In this document: positions 63,878 to 64,000 of the stretch, in pieces
Layout: each line of letters begins with the position of its first letter
How positions within the stretch are numbered: the first letter of the stretch is position 1
From: Bacteroidales bacterium
GTDB taxonomy: Bacteria > Bacteroidota > Bacteroidia > Bacteroidales > GCA-2748055
Assembly (NCBI GenBank): GCA_023138875.1
Contig: JAGLOO010000040.1
Location: 30,556-94,555 of the forward strand
Direction of reading: 5' to 3'
DNA: 64,000 bases
Made by a program: the position numbers and the translations under genes
Notes under the pieces: generated by a model
What the model saw: the letters and a program-made list of their open reading frames with translations, nothing else
What the model was told of the DNA's origin: nothing
Database searches by the model: none

Positions 63878-64000
63878 ATGAAAATAGAAAACTTTAACCC
63901 TTATAAAGGGCAACATTGTGAGACTACGGCTACAGGTAATCTGCTAAAACAAATCGGAATTGAATTGTCAGAACCAATGCTTTTTGGACTTGGAGAAGGA
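63878..64000 (+). CDS. BtrH_N-domain protein, 5' end only
   Basis: The first 41 codons of a gene cut by the window edge. The translation has GQHCETTATGNLLKQIG followed by LSEPMLFGLGEG, matching the start of the BtrH N-terminal (cysteine-peptidase-like acyltransferase/hydrolase) family, with the conserved HCETTA block holding the likely catalytic Cys14. It is 8 bp downstream of the AraC/GyrI regulator. Function not known beyond the family resemblance. Confidence 0.7.
   Translation, partial: MKIENFNPYKGQHCETTATGNLLKQIGIELSEPMLFGLGEG

Noticed and set aside
1..64000. CRISPR arrays, tRNA or rRNA genes, integrase-bounded island
   Set aside because: No regularly spaced repeats, no tRNA-like cloverleaf and no rRNA stretches were recognised; no integrase gene is present.

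Overview
The window looks like a chromosomal segment of a free-living or marine Bacteroidota bacterium, probably Bacteroidales/Marinilabiliales-like (inference). The evidence is a SusC/SusD pair, many lipoproteins, a type IX secretion tail, Bacteroidota-type promoters (TAnnTTTG -7 boxes) and a conserved housekeeping block (folP, dacA, a DoxX-like protein, tpiA, prmA). No rRNA, tRNA or CRISPR array was seen.

Layout. (1) 1-10.7 kb: a divergent GntR regulator, then a same-strand run encoding E2 and a fused E1 of a 2-oxoacid dehydrogenase complex, a PHP-domain protein, a sorbitol-6-phosphate-dehydrogenase-like SDR, a HAD phosphatase, a sorbose-1-phosphate-reductase-like zinc dehydrogenase and a rhamnulokinase-like FGGY kinase. 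Kinase, zinc dehydrogenase and SDR together could convert a ketose to fructose-6-phosphate by way of a hexitol phosphate. (2) 11.2-41.3 kb: a large glycan-utilisation region. It holds a GH29 fucosidase, SusC/SusD, a GH92-SGNH fusion, an MFS sugar transporter, a ROK kinase, a mannose-6-phosphate isomerase, an (alpha/alpha)6 glycosidase, four related beta-propeller proteins (one fused to a nitrilase), four URO-D-superfamily genes (one a broken chimera), a second GntR/UTRA regulator, and dead remnants of a GH38 mannosidase and a serine hydrolase. (3) 41.4-56.6 kb: central metabolism and housekeeping (ppdK, pckA, plsY, dacA, folP, tmk, tpiA, prmA) and a 1491-residue secreted protein of unknown function. 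(4) 56.6-64 kb: a visibly AT-richer accessory stretch with an M1-like peptidase, a membrane-anchored LuxR regulator, a decayed transposase abutting a broken hydrolase, an AraC/GyrI regulator and the start of a BtrH_N-type gene.

The strongest system-level signal is an 18-bp inverted repeat (TGTCCATACATATGGACA and close variants) found three times, 10-12 bp after a promoter-like -7 box each time: before the lipoprotein/SusCD operon, before the MFS-ROK operon, and before the mannose-6-phosphate isomerase. With the GH92 alpha-mannosidase and a local GntR/UTRA gene this reads as one mannose regulon: capture and trimming outside, import by MFS, phosphorylation by ROK, isomerisation to fructose-6-phosphate. 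The beta-propeller proteins and URO-D homologues in the same locus have no assigned step and are the best candidates for new chemistry.

All calls come from reading the sequence and from knowledge of protein families; no database search was run.
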